Shown in pieces: positions 24,101 to 37,535 of a DNA stretch of 64,000 nucleotides. The stretch comes from Gordius sp. MW1 (lineage: Eukaryota > Nematomorpha > Gordioida > Gordea > Gordiidae), in assembly GCA_964036665.1 (NCBI GenBank), contig OZ038528.1, forward strand, positions 11,662,501-11,726,500. Direction: 5' to 3'. A program made the translations under genes and the position numbers. Position 1 is the first letter of the stretch; every line of letters starts with the position of its first letter. The notes beneath the pieces were generated by a model. That model was not told where the DNA came from, did not search any database, and saw only the letters and a list, made by a program, of their open reading frames with translations.

Positions 24101-24224
24101 CCTTAAAATTTTTCACATATTTTTCTTTGAACCGTATTCATCCGAAGAAAGTTGTCGTTTTCAGACGTGGTTTCCATGATAAAAAGTAAAAATTTATCAG
24201 AATCAGAAAACTATTACTTTGAAA
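21171..24224 (+). repeat. Nine-monomer block following type B, copy 2 of the pair
   Basis: Matches 12044-15097 with a constant 9127-bp shift: anchors 21171, 21516, 21860, 22206, 22527, 22872, 23193, 23537, 23882 and 24225. It includes the same rare words, such as CTTTTACATATTTTT (near 22690 and 13566), CACATACAATC (near 23042 and 13915) and GGCCTATTTTTATA (near 23696 and 14570). Confidence 0.88.
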
Positions 24225-25594
24225 TCATGATCGCATAGTGCATTTTTGAAAAATTAAGCACTCACGTTGCGATACAACAAACTAATCGCAACAATAAAAC
24301 GTTGTCTTTTGTCAAAATGATAGTTCTCGCAGCTTAAAACCTCTTTTCGGAAGTCAATCGAGGATAATAGGATTCTCAAATTCGCTTACTTTTATATATT
24401 TTTTCATGCTCTTTCACATAGAATCGAAAAAAATAAATATTTTTACCTTAAAATATTTCACATATTTTTCTTTGAACCGTATTCATCCGATGAAAGTTGT
24501 CGTTTTCAGACGTGGTTTCCATGATAAAAAGTAAAAATTTATCAGAATCAGAAAACTATTACTTTGAAATCATGATCGAATAGTGCATTTTTGAAAAATT
24601 AAGCACTCACGTTGCGATACAACAAACTAATCGCAACAATAAAACGTTGTCTTTTGTCAAAATGATAGTTCTCGCAGCTTAAAACCTCTTAGTCAATCGA
24701 GGATAATAGGATTCTAAACTTGTCTTACTTTTATATATTTTTTTATGCTCTTTCACATAGAATCGAAAAAAATAAATATTTTTACCTCAAAAATTTTCAC
24801 ATATTTTTCTTTGAACCGTATTCATCCGATAAAAGTTGTCGTTTTCAGATGTGGTTTCCTTGATAAAAAGTAAAAATTTATCAGAATCAGAAAACTATTA
24901 CTTTGAAATCATGATCGCATAGTGCATTTTTGAAAAATTAAGCACTCACGTTGCGATACAACAAACTAATCGCAACAATTAAACGTTGTCTTTTGTCAAA
25001 ATGATAGTTCTAGCAGCTTAAAACCTCTTTTCGGAAGTCAATCGAGGATAATAGGATTCTCAAATTGGCTTACTTTTATATATTTCTTCATGCTCTTTCA
25101 CATAGAATCGAAAAAAAAAATATTTTTACCTCAAAATTTTTCACATATTTTTCTTTGAACCGTATTCATCCGAAGAAAGTTGTCGTTTTCAGACGTGGTT
25201 TCCATGATAAAAAGTAAAAATTTATCAGAATCAGAAAACTATTACTTTGAAATCATGATCGCATAATGCATTTTTGAAAAATAAAGCACTCACGTTGCGA
25301 TACAACAAACTAATCGCAACAATAAAACGTTGTCTTTTGTCAAAATGATAGTTCTCGCAGCTTAAAACCTCTTTTCGGAAGTCAATCGAGGATAATAGGA
25401 TTCTCAAATTGGCCTACTTTTATATGTTTTTTCATGCTCTTTCACATAGAATTAAAAAAAAATATTTTTACTTCAAAATTTTTCACATATTTTTCTTTGA
25501 ACCGTATTCACACGAAGAAAGTTGTCGTTTTCAGACGTGGTTTCCATGATAAAAAGTAAAAATTTATCAGAATCAGAAAACTATTACTTTGAAA
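24225..25594 (+). repeat. Mixed monomers upstream of the 1028-bp HOR
   Basis: Four monomers of 345, 339, 344 and 342 bp, with private variants not repeated nearby: AAATTCGCTTAC (about 24380), loss of TTCGGA in CCTCTTAGTCAATCG (about 24690), CTAAACTTGTC (about 24714), CAGATGTGG (about 24846), CAACAATTAAACG (about 24973) and TCTAGCAGC (about 25010). These are the most individually diverged full monomers in the array, apart from the transposon-bearing one. Confidence 0.8.
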
Positions 25595-27990
25595 TCATGA
25601 TCGCATAGTGCATTTTTGAAAAATTAAGCACTCACGTTGCGATACAACAAACTAATCGCAACAATAAAACGTTGTCTTTTGTCAAAATGATAGTTCTCGC
25701 AGCTTAAAACCTCTTTTCGGAAGTCAATTGAGGATAATAGGATTCTCAAATTGGCCTACTTTTATATGTTTTTTCATGCTCTTTCACATAGAATCGAAAA
25801 AATATTTTTACCTCAAAATCTTTCACATATTTTTCTTTGAACCGTATTCATCCGAAGAAAGTTGTCGTTTTCAGACGTGGTTTCCATGATAAAAAGTAAA
25901 AATTTATCAGAATCAGAAAACTATTACTCTGAAATCATGATCGCATAGTGCATTTTTGAAAAATTAAGCACTCACGTTGCGATACAACAAACTAATCGCA
26001 ACAATAAAACGTTGTCTTTTGTCAAAATGATAGTTCTCGCAGCTTAAAACCTCTTTTCGGAAGTCAATCGAGGATAATAGGATTCTCAAATTGTCCTACT
26101 TTTATATCTTTTTTCATGCTCTTTCACATAGAATCGAAAATAAATAAATATTTTTACCTTAAAATTTTTCACATATTTTTCTTTGAACCGTATTCATCCG
26201 ATGAAAGTTGTCGTTTTCAGACGTGGTTTCCATGATAAAAAGTAAAAATTTATCAGAATCAGAAAACTATTACTTTGAAATCATGATCGCATAGTGCATT
26301 TTTGAAAAATTAAGCACTCACGTTGCGATACAACAAACTAATCGCAACAATAAAACGTTGTCTTTTGTCAAAATGATAGTTCTCGTAGCTTAAAACCTCT
26401 TTTCGGAAGTCAATCGAGGATAATAGGATTCTCAAATTGGCCTACTTTTATATATTTTTTCATGCTCTTTCACATAGAATCAAAAAAAAATATTTTTACC
26501 TCAAAATTTTTCACATATTTTTCTTTGAACCGTATTCATCCGATGAAAGTTGTCGTTTTCAGACGTGGTTTCCTTGATAAAAAGTAAAAATTTATCAGAA
26601 TCAGAAAACTATTACTTTGAAATCATGATCGCATAGTGCATTTTTGAAAAATTAAGCACTCACGTTGCGATACAACAAACTAATCGCAACAATAAAACGT
26701 TGTCTTTTGTCAAAATGATAGTTCTCGCATCTTAAAACCTCTTTTCGGAAGTCAATCGAGGATAATAGGATTCTCAAATTGGCTTACTTTTATATGTTTT
26801 TTCATGCTCTTTCACATAGAATCGAAAAAATATTTTTACCTCAAAATCTTTCACATATTTTTCTTTGAACCGTATTCATCCGAAGAAAGTTGTCGTTTTC
26901 AGACGTGGTTTCCATGATAAAAAGTAAAAATTTATCAGAATCAGAAAACTATTACTCTGAAATCATGATCGCATAGTGCATTTTTGAAAAATTAAGCACT
27001 CACGTTGCGATACAACAAACTAATCGCAACAATAAAACGTTGTCTTTTGTCAAAATGATAGTTCTCGCAGCTTAAAACCTCTTTTCGGAAGTCAATCGAG
27101 GATAATAGGATTCTCAAATTGTCCTACTTTTATATCTTTTTTCATGCTCTTTCACATAGAATCGAAAATAAATAAATATTTTTACCTTAAAATTTTTCAC
27201 ATATTTTTCTTTGAACCGTATTCATCCGATGAAAGTTGTCGTTTTCAGACGTGGTTTCCATGATAAAAAGTAAAAATTTATCAGAATCAGAAAACTATTA
27301 CTTTGAAATCATGATCGCATAGTGCATTTTTGAAAAATTAAGCACTCACGTTGCGATACAACAAACTAATCGCAACAATAAAACGTTGTCTTTTGTCAAA
27401 ATGATAGTTCTCGTAGCTTAAAACCTCTTTTCGGAAGTCAATCGAGGATAATAGGATTCTCAAATTGGCCTACTTTTATATATTTTTTCATGCTCTTTCA
27501 CATAGAATCAAAAAAAAATATTTTTACCTCAAAATTTTTCACATATTTTTCTTTGAACCGTATTCATCCGATGAAAGTTGTCGTTTTCAGACGTGGTTTC
27601 CTTGATAAAAAGTAAAAATTTATCAGAATCAGAAAACTATTACTTTGAAATCATGATCGCATAGTGCATTTTTGAAAAATTAAGCACTCACGTTGCGATA
27701 CAACAAACTAATCGCAACAATAAAACGTTGTCTTTTGTCAAAATGATAGTTCTCGCAGCTTAAAACCTCTTTTCGGAAGTCAATCGAGGATAAGAGGATT
27801 CTCAAATTGACTTACTTTTATATGTTTTTTCATGCTCTTTCACATAGAATCGAAAAAATATTTTTACCTCAAAATCTTTCACATATTTTTCTTTGAACCG
27901 TATTCATCCGAAGAAATTTGTCGTTTTCAGACGTGGTTTCCATGATAAAAAGTAAAAATTTATCAGAATCAGAAAACTATTACTCTGAAA
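25595..27990 (+). repeat. Three-monomer HOR, 1028 bp, about 2.3 copies
   Basis: Spacings are 340, 346, 342, 340, 346, 342 and 340 bp. The marker CCTCAAAATCTTTCAC falls at 25811, 26839 and 27867, exactly 1028 bp apart. Accompanying markers are CAAATTGTCCTAC with CGAAAATAAATAAA in the second monomer and TCTCGTAGCTTAAAAC in the third. Low divergence between copies points to a local, recent amplification. Confidence 0.9.
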
Positions 27991-29150
27991 TCATGATCGC
28001 ATAGTGCATTTTTGAAAAATTAAGCACTCACGTTGCGATACAACAAACTAATCGCAACAATAAAACGTTGTCTTTTGTCAAAATGATAGTTCTCGCATCT
28101 TAAAACCTCTTTTCGGAAGTCAATCGAGGATAATAGGATTCTCAAATTGGCTTACTTTTATATCTTTTTTCATGCTCTTTTACATAGAAATCGAAAAAAA
28201 AAATATTTTTACCTCAAAATTTTTCACATATTTTTCTTTGAACCGTATTCATCCGAAGAAAGTTGTCGTTTTCAGACGTGGTTTCCATGATAAAAAGTAA
28301 AAATTTATCAGAATCAGAAAACTATTACTTTGAAATCATGATCGCATAGTGCATTTTTGAAAAATTAAGCACTCACGTTGCGATACAACAAACTAATCGC
28401 AACAATAAAACGTTGTCTTTTGTCAAAATGATAGTTCTCTCAGCTTAAAACCTCTTTTCGGAAGTCAATCGATGATAATAGGATTCTCAAATTGGCCTAC
28501 TTTTATATATTTTTTCATGCTCTTTCACATAGAATCGAAAAAAATAAATATTTTTACCTCAAAATTTTTCACATATTTTTCTTTGAACCGTATTCATCCG
28601 ATGAAAGTTGTCGTTTTCAGACGTGGTTTCCTTGATAAAAAGTAAAAATTTATCAGAATCAGAAAACTATTACTTTGAAATCATGATCGCATAGTGCATT
28701 TTTAGAAAAATTAAGCACTCACGTTGCGATACAACAAACTAATCGCAACAATAAAACGTTGTCTTTTGTCAAAATGATAGTTCTCGCAGCTTAAAACCTC
28801 TTTTCGGAAGTCAATCGAGGATAATAGGATTCTCAAATTGGCTTACTTTTATATCTTTTTTCATGCTCTTTCACATAGAATCGAAAAAAAAAATATTTTT
28901 ACCTCAAAATTTTTCACATATTTTTCTTTGAACCGTATTCATCCGAAGAAAGTTGTCGTTTTCAGACGTGGTTTCCATGATAAAAAGTAAAAATTTATCA
29001 GAATCAGAAAACTATTACTTTGAAATCATGATCGCATAGTGCATTTTTGAAAAATTAAGCAGTCACGTTGCGATACAACAAACTAATCGCAACAATAAAA
29101 CGTTGTCTTTTGTCAAAATGATAGTTCTCGCAGCTTAAAACCTCTTTTCG
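27790..29150 (+). repeat. Duplicated four-monomer segment, copy 1 (3443-bp shift)
   Basis: It shares rare markers with 31233-32593 at a constant 3443-bp shift: CCTCAAAATCTTTCAC (27867 and 31310), GAAGAAATTTGTCG, CTCGCATCTTAAAAC, ATAGTTCTCTCAGC (28431 and 31874) and the one-base insertion TTTTTAGAAAAATTAAG. It begins inside the third 1028-bp HOR copy. Confidence 0.85.
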
Positions 29151-31232
29151 GAAGTCAATCGAGGATAATAGGATTCTCAAATTGGCCTACTTTTAAATAT
29201 TTTTTCATGCTCTTTCACATAGAATCAAAAAAAATAAATATTTTTACCTCAAAATGTTTCACATATTTTTCTTTCAACAGTATTCATCCGATGAAAATTG
29301 TCGTTTTCAGACGTGGTTTCCATGATAAAAAGTAAAAATTTATCAGAATCAGAAAACTATTACTTTGAAATCATGATCGCATAGTGCATTTTTGAAAAAT
29401 TAAGCACTCACGTTGCGATACAACAAACTAATCGCAACAATAAAACGTTGTCTTTTGTCAAAATGATAGTTCTCGCAGCTTAAAACCTCTTTTCGGAATC
29501 AATCGATGATAATAGGATTCTCAAATTGGCCTACTTTTATATATTTTTTCATGCTCTTTCACATAGAATCGAAAAAAATAAATATTTTTACCTCAAAAAT
29601 TTTCACATATTTTTCTTTGAACCGTATTCATCCGATGAAAGTTGTCGTTTTCAGACGTGGTTTCCTTGATAAAAAGTAAAAATTTATCAGAATCAGAAAA
29701 CTATTACTTTGAAATCATGATCGCATAGTGCATTTTTGAAAAATTAAGCACTCACGTTGCGATACAACAAACTAATCGCAACAATAAAACGTTGTCTTTT
29801 GTCAAAATGATAGTTCTCGCAGCTTAAAACCTCTTTTCGGAAGTCAATCGAGGATAATAGGATTCTCAACTTGGCTTACTTTTATATATTTTTTATGCTC
29901 TTTTACATAGAATCGAAAAAAATAAATATTTTTACCTCAAAATTTTTCACATATTTTTCTTTCAACCGTATCCATCCGATGAAAGTTGTCGTTTTCAGAC
30001 GTGGTTTCCATGATAAAAAGTAAAAATTTATCAGAATCAGAAAACTATTACTTTGAAATCATGATCGCATAGTGCATTTTTGAAAAATTAAGCACTCACG
30101 TTGCGATACAACAAACTAATCGCAACAATAAAACGTTGTCTTTTGTCAAAATGATAGTTCTCGCAGCTTAAAACCTCTTTTCGGAAGTCAATAGAGGATA
30201 ATAGGATTCTCAAATTGGCCTACTTTTATATATTTTTTCATGCTCTTTCACATAGAATCGAAAAAAATAAATATTTTTACCTCAAAATTTTTCACATATT
30301 TTTCTTTGAACCGTATTCATCCGATGAAAGTTGTCGTTTTCCGACGTGGTTTCCATGATAAAAAGTAAAATTTTATCAGAATCAGAAAACTATTACTTTA
30401 AAATCATGATCGCATAGTGCATTTTTGAAAAATTAAGCACTCACGTTGCGATACAACAAACTAATCGCAACAATAAAACGTTGTCTTTTGTCAAAATGAT
30501 AGTTCTCGCAGCTTAAAACCTCTTTTCGGAAGTCAATCGAGGATAATAGGATTCTCAAATTGGCTTACTTTTATATATTTTTTTATGCTCTTTCACATAG
30601 AATTAAAAAAAATAAATATTTTTCCCTTAAAATTTTTCACATATTTTTCTTTGAACCGTATTCATCCGATGAAAGTTGTCGTTTTCAGACGTGGTTTCCA
30701 TGATAAAAAGTAAAAATTTATCAGAATCAGAAAACTATTAATTTGAAATCATGATCGCATAGTGCATTTTTGAAAAATTAAGCACTCACGTTGCGATACA
30801 ACAAACTAATCGCAACAATAAAACGTTGTCTTTTGTCAAAATGATAGTTCTCGCAGCTTAAAACCTCTTTTCGGAAGTCAATCGATGATAATAGGATTCT
30901 CAAATTGAACTACTTTTATATATTTTTTCATGCTCTTTCACATAGAATCGAAAAAAATAAATATTTTTACCTCAAAATTTTTCACATATTTTTCTTTGAA
31001 CCGTATTCATCCGATGAAAGTTGTCGTTTTCAGACGTGGTTTCCTTGATAAAAAGTAAAAATTTATCAGAATCAGAAAACTATTACTTTGAAATCATGAT
31101 CGCATAGTGCATTTTTGAAAAATTAAGCACTCACGTTGCGATACAACAAACTAATCGCAACAATAAAACGTTGTCTTTTGTCAAAATGATAGTTCTCGCA
31201 GCTTAAAACCTCTTTTCGGAAGTCAATCGAGG
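29151..31232 (+). repeat. Six satellite monomers between the duplicated segments
   Basis: Ordinary monomers with recognisable variants in order: CTACTTTTAAATATT with ATGAAAATTGTCG; CGGAATCAATCGATG; CTCAACTTGGC with the shortened ATTTTTTATGC; TTTTCCGACG; TTTTTCCCTTAAAAT; and ATCGATGATAATAGG with TTGAACTAC. The same order appears in the last 10 kb of the window, linking these two regions. Confidence 0.8.
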
Positions 31233-32593
31233 ATAATAGGATTCTCAAATTGGCTTACTTTTATATGTTTTTTCATGCTCTTTCACATAGAATCGAAAAA
31301 ATATTTTTACCTCAAAATCTTTCACATATTTTTCTTTGAACCGTATTCATCCGAAGAAATTTGTCGTTTTCAGACGTGGTTTCCATGATAAAAAGTAAAA
31401 ATTTATCAGAATCAGAAAACTATTACTCTGAAATCATGATCGCATAGTGCATTTTTGAAAAATTAAGCACTCACGTTGCGATACAACAAACTAATCGCAA
31501 CAATAAAACGTTGTCTTTTGTCAAAATGATAGTTCTCGCATCTTAAAACCTCTTTTCGGAAGTCAATCGAGGATAATAGGATTCTCAAATTGGCTTACTT
31601 TTATATCTTTTTTCATGCTCTTTCACATAGAAATCGAAAAAAAAAATATTTTTACCTCAAAATTTTTCACATATTTTTCTTTGAACCGTATTCATCCGAA
31701 GAAAGTTGTCGTTTTCAGACGTGGTTTCCATGATAAAAAGTAAAAATTTATCAGAATCAGAAAACTATTACTTTGAAATCATGATCGCATAGTGCATTTT
31801 TGAAAAATTAAGCACTCACGTTGCGATACAACAAACTAATCGCAACAATAAAACGTTGTCTTTTGTCAAAATGATAGTTCTCTCAGCTTAAAACCTCTTT
31901 TCGGAAGTCAATCGATGATAATAGGATTCTCAAATTGGCCTACTTTTATATATTTTTTCATGCTCTTTCACATAGAATCGAAAAAAATAAATATTTTTAC
32001 CTCAAAATTTTTCACATATTTTTCTTTGAACCGTATTCATCCGATGAAAGTTGTCGTTTTCAGACGTGGTTTCCTTGATAAAAAGTAAAAATTTATCAGA
32101 ATCAGAAAACTATTACTTTGAAATCATGATCGCATAGTGCATTTTTAGAAAAATTAAGCACTCACGTTGCGATACAACAAACTAATCGCAACAATAAAAC
32201 GTTGTCTTTTGTCAAAATGATAGTTCTCGCAGCTTAAAACCTCTTTTCGGAAGTCAATCGAGGATAATAGGATTCTCAAATTGGCTTACTTTTATATCTT
32301 TTTTCATGCTCTTTCACATAGAATCGAAAAAAAAAATATTTTTACCTCAAAATTTTTCACATATTTTTCTTTGAACCGTATTCATCCGAAGAAAGTTGTC
32401 GTTTTCAGACGTGGTTTCCATGATAAAAAGTAAAAATTTATCAGAATCAGAAAACTATTACTTTGAAATCATGATCGCATAGTGCATTTTTGAAAAATTA
32501 AGCAGTCACGTTGCGATACAACAAACTAATCGCAACAATAAAACGTTGTCTTTTGTCAAAATGATAGTTCTCGCAGCTTAAAACCTCTTTTCG
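31233..32593 (+). repeat. Duplicated four-monomer segment, copy 2 (3443-bp shift)
   Basis: Counterpart of 27790-29150. After the GCAGTCACG monomer (about 32504) the match ends. Here a CTCAACTTGGC monomer follows directly, so the two monomers at about 29166-29860 have no counterpart. The monomer at about 32620-32820 combines the 5' half of the CTCAACTTGG type with the 3' half of the CCTTGATAAAAAG type, as expected from an unequal exchange. Confidence 0.82.
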
Positions 32594-34199
32594 GAAGTCA
32601 ATCGAGGATAATAGGATTCTCAACTTGGCTTACTTTTATATATTTTTTATGCTCTTTTACATAGAATCGAAAAAAATAAATATTTTTACCTCAAAAATTT
32701 TCACCTATTTTTCTTTGAACCGTATTCATCCGATGAAAGTTGTCGTTTTCAGACGTGGTTTCCTTGATAAAAAGTAAAAATTTATCAGAATCAGAAAACT
32801 ATTACTTTGAAATCATGATCGCATAGTGCATTTTTGAAAAATTAAGCACTCACGTTGCGATACAACAAACTAATCGCAACAATAAAACGTTGTCTTTTGT
32901 CAAAATGATAGTTCTCGCAGCTTAAAACCTCTTTTCGGAAGTCAATCGAGGATAATAGGATTCTCAACTTGGCTTACTTTTATATATTTTTTATGCTCTT
33001 TTACATAGAATCGAAAAAAATAAATATTTTTACCTCAAAATTTTTCACATATTTTTCTTTCAACCGTATCCATCCGATGAAAGTTGTCGTTTTCAGACGT
33101 GGTTTCCATGATAAAAAGTAAAAATTTATCAGAATCAGAAAACTATTACTTTGAAATCATGATCGCATAGTGCATTTTTGAAAAATTAAGCACTCACGTT
33201 GCGATACAACAAACTAATCGCAACAATAAAACGTTGTCTTTTGTCAAAATGATAATTCTCGCAGCTTAAAACCTCTTTTCGGAAGTCAATCGAGGATAAT
33301 AGGATTCTCAAATTGGCTTACTTTTATATATTTTTTTATGCTCTTTCACATAGAATTAAAAAAAATAAATATTTTTCCCTTAAAATTTTTCACATATTTT
33401 TCTTTGAACCGTATTCATCCGATGAAAGTTGTCGTTTTCAGACGTGGTTTCCATGATAAAAAGTAAAAATTTATCAGAATCAGAAAACTATTAATTTGAA
33501 ATCATGATCGCATAGTGCATTTTTGAAAAATTAAGCACTCACGTTGCGATACAACAAACTAATCGCAACAATAAAACGTTGTCTTTTGTCAAAATGATAG
33601 TTCTCGCAGCTTAAAACCTCTTTTCGGAAGTCAATCGATGATAATAGGATTCTCAAATTGAACTACTTTTATATATTTTTTCATGCTCTTTCACATAGAA
33701 TCGAAAAAAATAAATATTTTTACCTCAAAATTTTTCACATATTTTTCTTTGAACCGTATTCATCCGATGAAAGTTGTCGTTTTCAGACGTGGTTTCCTTG
33801 ATAAAAAGTAAAAATTTATCAGAATCAGAAAAATATTACTTTGAAATCATGATCGCATAGTGCATTTTTGAAAAATTAAGCACTCACGTTGCGATACAAC
33901 AAACTAATCGCAACAATAAAACGTTGTCTTTTGTCAAAATGATAGTTCTCGCAGCTTAAAACCTCTTTTCGGAAGTCAATCGAGGATAATAGGATTCTCA
34001 AATTGGCTTACTTTTATATCTTTTTTCATGCTCTTTCACATAGAATCGAAAAAAAAAATATTTTTACCTTAAAATTTTGAACCGTATTCATCCGATGAAA
34101 GTTGTCGTTTTCAGACGTGGTTTCCATGATAAAAAGTAAAAATTTATCAGAATCAGAATACTATTACTTTGAAATCATGATCGCATAGTGCATTTTTGA
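32594..34199 (+). repeat. Satellite monomers leading into the 3.33-kb mosaic
   Basis: Includes a hybrid monomer, a CTCAACTTGGC monomer, a TTTTTCCCTT monomer (marker at 33374, against 30621 upstream, shift 2753 bp), an ATCGATGATAATAGG/TTGAACTAC monomer and a 16-bp-loss monomer. The TTTTCCGACG monomer that separates the CTCAACTTGG and TTTCCCTT types at 29870-30540 is missing here. Confidence 0.78.
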
Positions 34200-37100
34200 A
34201 AAATTAAGCAATCACGTTGCGATACAACAAACTAATCGCAACAATAAAACGTTGTCTTTTGTCAAAATGATAGTTCTCGCAGCTTAAAACCTCTTTTCGG
34301 AAGTCAATCGATGATAATAGGATTCTCAAATTGGCCTACTTTTATATATTTTTTCATGCTCTTTCACATAGAATCGAAAAAAATAAATATTTTTACGTCA
34401 AAATTTTTCACATATTTTTCTTTCAACCGTATTCATCTGATGAAAGTTGTCGTTTTCAGACGTTATTTCCATGATAAAAAGTAAAAATTTATCAGAATCA
34501 GAAAACTATTACTTTGAAATCATGATCGCATAGTGCATTTTTGAAAAATTAAGCAGTTACGTTGCGATACAACAAACTAATCGCAACAATAAAACGTTGT
34601 CTTTTGTCAAAATGATAGTTCTCGCAGCTTAAAACCTCTTTTCGGAAGTCAATCGAGGATAATAGGATTCTCAAATTGGCTTACTTTTATATATTTTTTT
34701 ATGCTCTTTCACATAGAATCGAAAAAAATAAATATTTTTACCTTAAAATTTTGAACCGTATTCATCCGATGAAAGTTGTCGTTTTCAGACGTGGTTTCCA
34801 TGATAAAAAGTAAAAATTTATCAGAATCAGAATACTATTACTTTGAAATCATGATCGCATAGTGCATTTTTGAAAAATTAAGCACTCACGTTGCGATACA
34901 ACAAACTAATCGCAACAATAAAACGTTGTCTTTTGTCAAAATGATAGTTCTCGCAGCTTAAAACCTCTTTTCGGAAGTCAATCGAGAATAATAGGATTCT
35001 CAAATTGGCCTACTTTTATATATTTTTTCATGCTCTTTCACATAGAATCAAAAAAAAAAATATTTTTTCCCCAAAATTTTTCACATATTTTTCTTTGAAC
35101 CGTATTCATCCGATGAAAGTTGTCGTTTTCAGACGTGGTTTCCTTGATAAAAAGTATCAGAATCAGAAAACTATTACTTTGAAATCATGATCGCATAGTG
35201 CATTTTTGAAAAATTGAGCACTCACGTTGCGATACAACAAACTAATCGCAACAATAAAACGTTGTCTTTTGTCAAAATGATAGTTCTCGCAGCTTAAAAC
35301 CTCTTTTCGGAAGTCAATCGAGGATAATAGGATTCTCAAATTGGCTTACTTTTATATATTTTTTCATGCTCTTTCACATAGAATCGAAAAAAAAAAAAAA
35401 ATTTTTACCTTAAAATTTTTCACATATTTTTCTTTGAACCGTATTCATCCGATGAAAGTTGTCGTTTTCAGACGTGGTTTCCATGATAAAAAGTAAAAAT
35501 TTATCAGAATCAGAAAACTATTACTTTGAAATCATGATCGCATAGTGCATTTTTGAAAAATTAAGCACTCACGTTGCGATACAACGTTGTCTTTTGTCAA
35601 AATGATAGTTCTCGCAGCTTAAAACCTCTTTTCGGAAGTCAATCGAGGATAATAGGATTCTCAAATTGGCCTACTTTTATATATTTTTTCATGCTCTTTC
35701 ACATAGAATCAAAAAAAAAATATTTTTAATTCAAAATTTTTCACATATTTTTCTTTGAACCGTATTCATCCGATGAAAGTTGTCGTTTTCAGACGTGGTT
35801 TCCTTGATAAAAAGTAAAAATTTATCAGAATCAGAAAACTATTACTTTGAAATCATGATCGCATAGTGCATTTTTGAAAAATTAAGCACTCACGTTGCGA
35901 TACAACAAACTAATCGCAACAATAAAACGTTGTCTTTTGTCAAAATGATAGTTCTCGCAGCTTAAAACCTCTTTTCGGAAGTCAATAGAGGATAATAGGA
36001 TTCTCAAATTGGCTTACTTTTACATATTTTTTTATGCTCTTTCACATAGAATCGAAAAAAATAAATATTTTTACCTTAAAATTTTTCACATATTTTTCTT
36101 TGAACCGTATTCATCCGATGAAAGTTGTCGTTTTCAGACGTGGTTTCCATGATAAAAAGTAAAAATTTATCAGAATCAGAAATCTATTACTTTGAAATCA
36201 TGATCGCATAGTGCATTTTTGAAAAATTAAGCACTCACGTTGCGATACAACGTTGTCTTTTGTCAAAATGATAGTTCTCGCAGCTTAAAACCTCTTTTCG
36301 GAAGTCAATCGAGGATAATAGGATTCTCAAATTGGCTTACTTTTATATATTTTTTTATGCTCTTTCACATAGAATCGAAAAAAATAAACCTTAAAATTTT
36401 GAACCGTATTCATCCGATGAAAGTTGTCGTTTTCCGACGTGGTTTCCATGATAAAAAGTAAAATTTTATCAGAATCAGAAAACTATTACTTTAAAATCAT
36501 GATCGCATAGTGCATTTTTGAAAAATTAAGCACTCACGTTGCGATACAACAAACTAATCGCAACAATAAAACGTTGTCTTTTGTCAAAATGATAGTTCTC
36601 GCAGCTTAAAACCTCTTTTCGGAAGTCAATCGAGAATAATAGGATTCTCAAATTGGCCTACTTTTATATATTTTTTCATGCTCTTTCACATAGAGTCAAA
36701 AAAAAATATTTTTTCCCCAAAATTTTTCACATATTTTTCTTTGAACCGTATTCATCCGATGAAAGTTGTCGTTTTCAGACGTGGTTTCCATGATAAAAAG
36801 TAAAAATTTATCAGAATCAGAAAACTATTAATTTGAAATCATGATCGCATAGTGCATTTTTGAAAAATTAAGCACTCACGTTGCGATACAACAAACTAAT
36901 CGCAACAATAAAACGTTGTCTTTTGTCAAAATGATAGTTCTCGCAGCTTAAAACCTCTTTTCGGAAGTCAATCGATGATAATAGGATTCTCAAATTGGCC
37001 TACTTTTATATATTTTTTCATGCTCTTTCACATAGAATCGAAAAAAATAAATATTTTTACCTCAAAATTTTTCACATATTTTTCTTTGAACCGTATTCAT

Positions 37101-37535
37101 CCGATGAAAGTTGTCGTTTTCAGACGTGGTTTCCTTGATAAAAAGTAAAAATTTATCAGAATCAGAAAACTATTACTTTGAAATCATGATCGCATAGTGC
37201 ATTTTTGAAAAATTAAGCACTCACGTTGCGATACAACAAACTAATCGCAACAATAAAACGTTGTCTTTTGTCAAAATGATAGTTCTCGCAGCTTAAAACC
37301 TCTTTTCGGAAGTCAATCGAGGATAATAGGATTCTCAAATTGGCTTACTTTTATATCTTTTTTCATGCTCTTTCACATAGAATCGAAAAAAAAAATATTT
37401 TTACCTTAAAATTTTGAACCGTATTCATCCGATGAAAGTTGTCCTTTTCAGACGTGGTTTCCATGATAAAAAGTAAAAATTTATCAGAATCAGAATACTA
37501 TTACTTTGAAATCATGATCGCATAGTGCATTTTTG
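34200..37535 (+). repeat. 3.33-kb mosaic unit, copy 1
   Basis: Starts with the ATCGATGATAATAGG (marker at 34311) and ACGTTATTTCC (34463) monomer. It then has a 16-bp-loss monomer, a CGAGAATAATAGG/8-bp-loss monomer, three 22-bp-deleted or related monomers (near 35583 and 36250) and further type A-like monomers. One monomer (near 36383) has an additional short loss, reading AAAATAAACCTTAAAATTTTG. The order of the first monomers follows type B, from which the unit seems derived. Confidence 0.78.

Noticed and set aside
35005-35190. 61-codon frame with a hydrophobic start
   Set aside because: Read through satellite sequence. The hydrophobic residues come from T-rich tracts, and the frame depends on the 8-bp loss in this monomer type.
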